Shown here piece after piece: positions 32,634 through 33,882 of a stretch of 33,882 nucleotides of DNA. Below the pieces are notes generated by a model, which was not told the DNA's origin, did no database searches, and worked only from the letters and a program-made list of their open reading frames with translations. The position numbers and the translations under genes are program-made. Source of the DNA: Bacillota bacterium. GTDB taxonomy: Bacteria; Bacillota; SHA-98; UBA4971. The stretch's first letter is position 1; each line of letters starts with the position of its first letter. The stretch covers positions 1 through 33,882 of the forward strand of contig JAAZLO010000014.1 in assembly GCA_012689375.1 (NCBI GenBank), written 5' to 3'.

Positions 32634-33110
32634 TTATATTGTCACCACTTTCCCACCGGTCATATTCTGAAGATCCTTAGGATCCAGCCTGAAAACAGAA
32701 TTAGATGTGCCGCCGGCTGCCCATACTTCCTTATATTGAAGTAGGTCCTCATCGATAAAAGTTAAGATATCCTGTAGATGCCCTAAGGGGGGGACCCCTC
32801 CTATCGAAAATCCTGTGATTGCCTTAACAGATTTAGCGCTTGCCTTTTTAATTGGCTCACCAATATATTCACCGATTATTCTTTCATTGACTCTGTTTGT
32901 TCCGCTGGCAACTACAAGAATAGGTTTGCCTGTTTGTTCTCCCTGAAATACCAGGGATTTAACTATCTGCCCTAATGTGCATCCGATGCTATTTGCGGCA
33001 TCAACTGCTGTTCTGGTTGTATCAGGTAATTCAACAACTTTGTATTCGAAACCCAGTGAATCTAAAAGATGTTGGATTTTTTCCGGGCCTGATTCGGGTA
33101 TTCCGATCAT
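32634..33110 (-). CDS. YbaK/EbsC-type aminoacyl-tRNA deacylase
   Basis: 158-aa member of the YbaK/ProX editing-domain family, which clears mischarged tRNAs (Cys- or Ala-tRNA-Pro in characterised members) or acts alone. The conserved lysine lies in GQIVKSLVF, followed by LVVASGTNRVN. FSIGGVPPLGH and WAAGGTSNSVFRL are the family's glycine-rich loops. It is a stand-alone editing domain without synthetase parts. The ATG at 33110 has AAAGGGGG just upstream. Specificity is not readable. A tRNA-Leu gene lies convergently beside it. Confidence 0.92.
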   Translation of the reverse strand: MIGIPESGPEKIQHLLDSLGFEYKVVELPDTTRTAVDAANSIGCTLGQIVKSLVFQGEQTGKPILVVASGTNRVNERIIGEYIGEPIKKASAKSVKAITGFSIGGVPPLGHLQDILTFIDEDLLQYKEVWAAGGTSNSVFRLDPKDLQNMTGGKVVTI

Positions 33111-33284
33111 TATATTACCCCCTTTGTATTAAATATCTTAATCAGTCCGTTTTAATCAGCATTTACTATCATAGATAATGAGGGCTAACCATAAATAGGC
33201 AATTCGTCTTTAGGACTTAATCATCTATATTAGGCTTATAGTTTCCAACGAACCCAATATACGTTACCGATTGGTTCTATTAAA
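33111..33284. other. Gene-free AT-rich stretch upstream of the YbaK-type gene
   Basis: Presumed promoter side of the minus-strand YbaK-type gene. I see no convincing -35/-10 pair, RNA or coding frame. Confidence 0.4.
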
Positions 33285-33461
33285 TAGATTTTCCTGGAAG
33301 TCCAGATTTATCTGCGGGTAAATAAGGGTTAAACTCGTATTGGTATTTCCCCTCTATTTTGCTTCATAGTAATCCTTGAATTTAAGGTTTTCTGCCGCTA
33401 TCCGAAATGAAGCCCAACCATCGGTTTTTTCTCTATGATCAGATCGTCTATTAATCTTAAA
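33285..33461 (-). pseudogene. Further minus-strand coding remnants
   Basis: An open stretch at 33354-33461 ends in a protein-like TDGWASFRIAAENLKFKDYY. At its stop, a one-base shift continues with IEGKYQYEFNPYLPADKSGL. There is no start or ribosome binding site. It is best explained as the broken remains of a gene, perhaps the same one as the fragment at 33512-33882. Confidence 0.35.
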
Positions 33462-33511
33462 TTAGGAGGCTGTCGTATGTTTTAGGATGTTTTTTGTCCA
33501 AAATGGATCCC

Positions 33512-33882
33512 TTACGTAAATAATGGGGTGTCATAAAAAACGTTAGGGGCATTGCCTCCGTATACACGTTCCCCGTTCCAAATTTGATCTTCATCTGGTG
33601 ATACATGCCAGTTTGCTTCTATCCATTCAATTCCGTACATTAGGATCTCAACAACAGTATTATTGGGCAAAGATAAGTCCTGTATAACCCCATAATAAAG
33701 TGCCTGACTTTTCCCCTACTTTGCTATATATTTGACAGTGGCTAAATATGAGTTAGTTAGAGTCTCATTAAGTGGTGTAAATTGACGGAACACCGAATGC
33801 CAGGTTCCCCGGATCTATAGTTTTAGGAGTAGTGTGGAGCTTGACAAGAGGGCGTCAATAGAGTATTCACAAGTTAAGCAAA
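33512..33882 (-). pseudogene. Decayed coding sequence, unknown family (two in-frame TAG codons)
   Basis: On the minus strand one frame runs from the window end to TAA at 33512-33514, interrupted only by TAG at 33815-33817 and 33716-33718. It reads like protein over its last hundred codons (for example TPLNETLTNSYLATVKYIAK before the second TAG; EILMYGIEWIEANWHVSPDE and IWNGERVYGGNAPNVFYDTP after it). No start codon with a ribosome binding site is present. Near the left part a second frame also looks coding (TTPKTIDPGNLAFGVPSI), suggesting a frameshift around 33790. No family recognised. The gene continues beyond the window or is a remnant. Confidence 0.5.

Noticed and set aside
1-33882. CRISPR array, prophage or complete insertion sequence
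   Set aside because: No regularly spaced direct repeats, no transposase or integrase, and no terminal inverted repeats with target duplications were seen.

Overview
The window reads as chromosomal DNA of an endospore-forming Firmicute, most likely a clostridial anaerobe. Evidence for this: spoIVA (exactly 492 codons from its best start), a SpoVK-type AAA+ gene, strong AGGAGG-type ribosome binding sites, frequent GTG/TTG starts, an FNT channel and several radical SAM enzymes. I cannot name the genus. Gene density is high, and the only long gene-free stretches are 10292-10631, 25641-26069 and 33111-33882.

Layout. 1-125: 3' end of a group II intron (domain V and VI hairpins), directly upstream of a metNIQ methionine importer (147-2846) closed by a terminator. 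2929-4707 (-): ArsR regulator followed by a 460-aa radical SAM protein. 4977-6635 (+): PucR-type activator, convergent with a minus-strand catabolic-looking group (hydantoin/Asp-Glu racemase, orphan family 5 solute-binding protein, M29/NicX-like metalloenzyme; 6632-10291). 10632-13603: lepA and hemW; hemW has no usable start in its own frame. 13673-16079: mtnP, mtnA-like and class II aldolase genes, which look like a salvage route from 5'-methylthio- or 5'-deoxy-nucleosides to dihydroxyacetone phosphate. 16209-18635: four overlapping genes (spoVK-like AAA+, small GTPase, a membrane protein with two DDxxDxxxD motifs, a 90-aa membrane-anchored CxxC protein). 18652-19956: PLP enzyme of the methionine gamma-lyase/aluminium-resistance family. 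Then speD, a secreted DUF4139 protein, folE, spoIVA, hup and an FNT channel. 25563-25640: tRNA-Pro(GGG). Then acylphosphatase and a patatin-like lipase. 27426-32324: complete livKHMGF branched-chain amino acid ABC importer. 32438-32522: tRNA-Leu(UAG). 32634-33110 (-): YbaK-type deacylase. 33111-33882: no intact gene, but decayed minus-strand coding sequence.

A sulfur and S-adenosylmethionine theme runs through the window. Methionine uptake (metNIQ), SAM decarboxylation (speD, which yields methylthioadenosine after spermidine synthesis), radical SAM enzymes (which release 5'-deoxyadenosine) and the mtnP-mtnA-aldolase set could form one recycling loop. A second theme is sporulation (spoIVA with a possible sigma-E promoter; the spoVK-linked operon).

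Most notable observations: (1) a perfect 11-bp GC hairpin sits between the only good Shine-Dalgarno of livH and its ATG, and folding it would bring the two to about 7 nt apart; (2) a duplicated membrane protein of unknown family, with two aspartate-rich motifs 103 residues apart, is translationally coupled to spoVK and a GTPase; (3) the mtnP-mtnA-aldolase set has an Asn/Gly purine site suggesting a 6-oxopurine substrate; (4) the FNT channel has Asn in place of the central His; (5) hemW appears frameshifted at its N-terminus.
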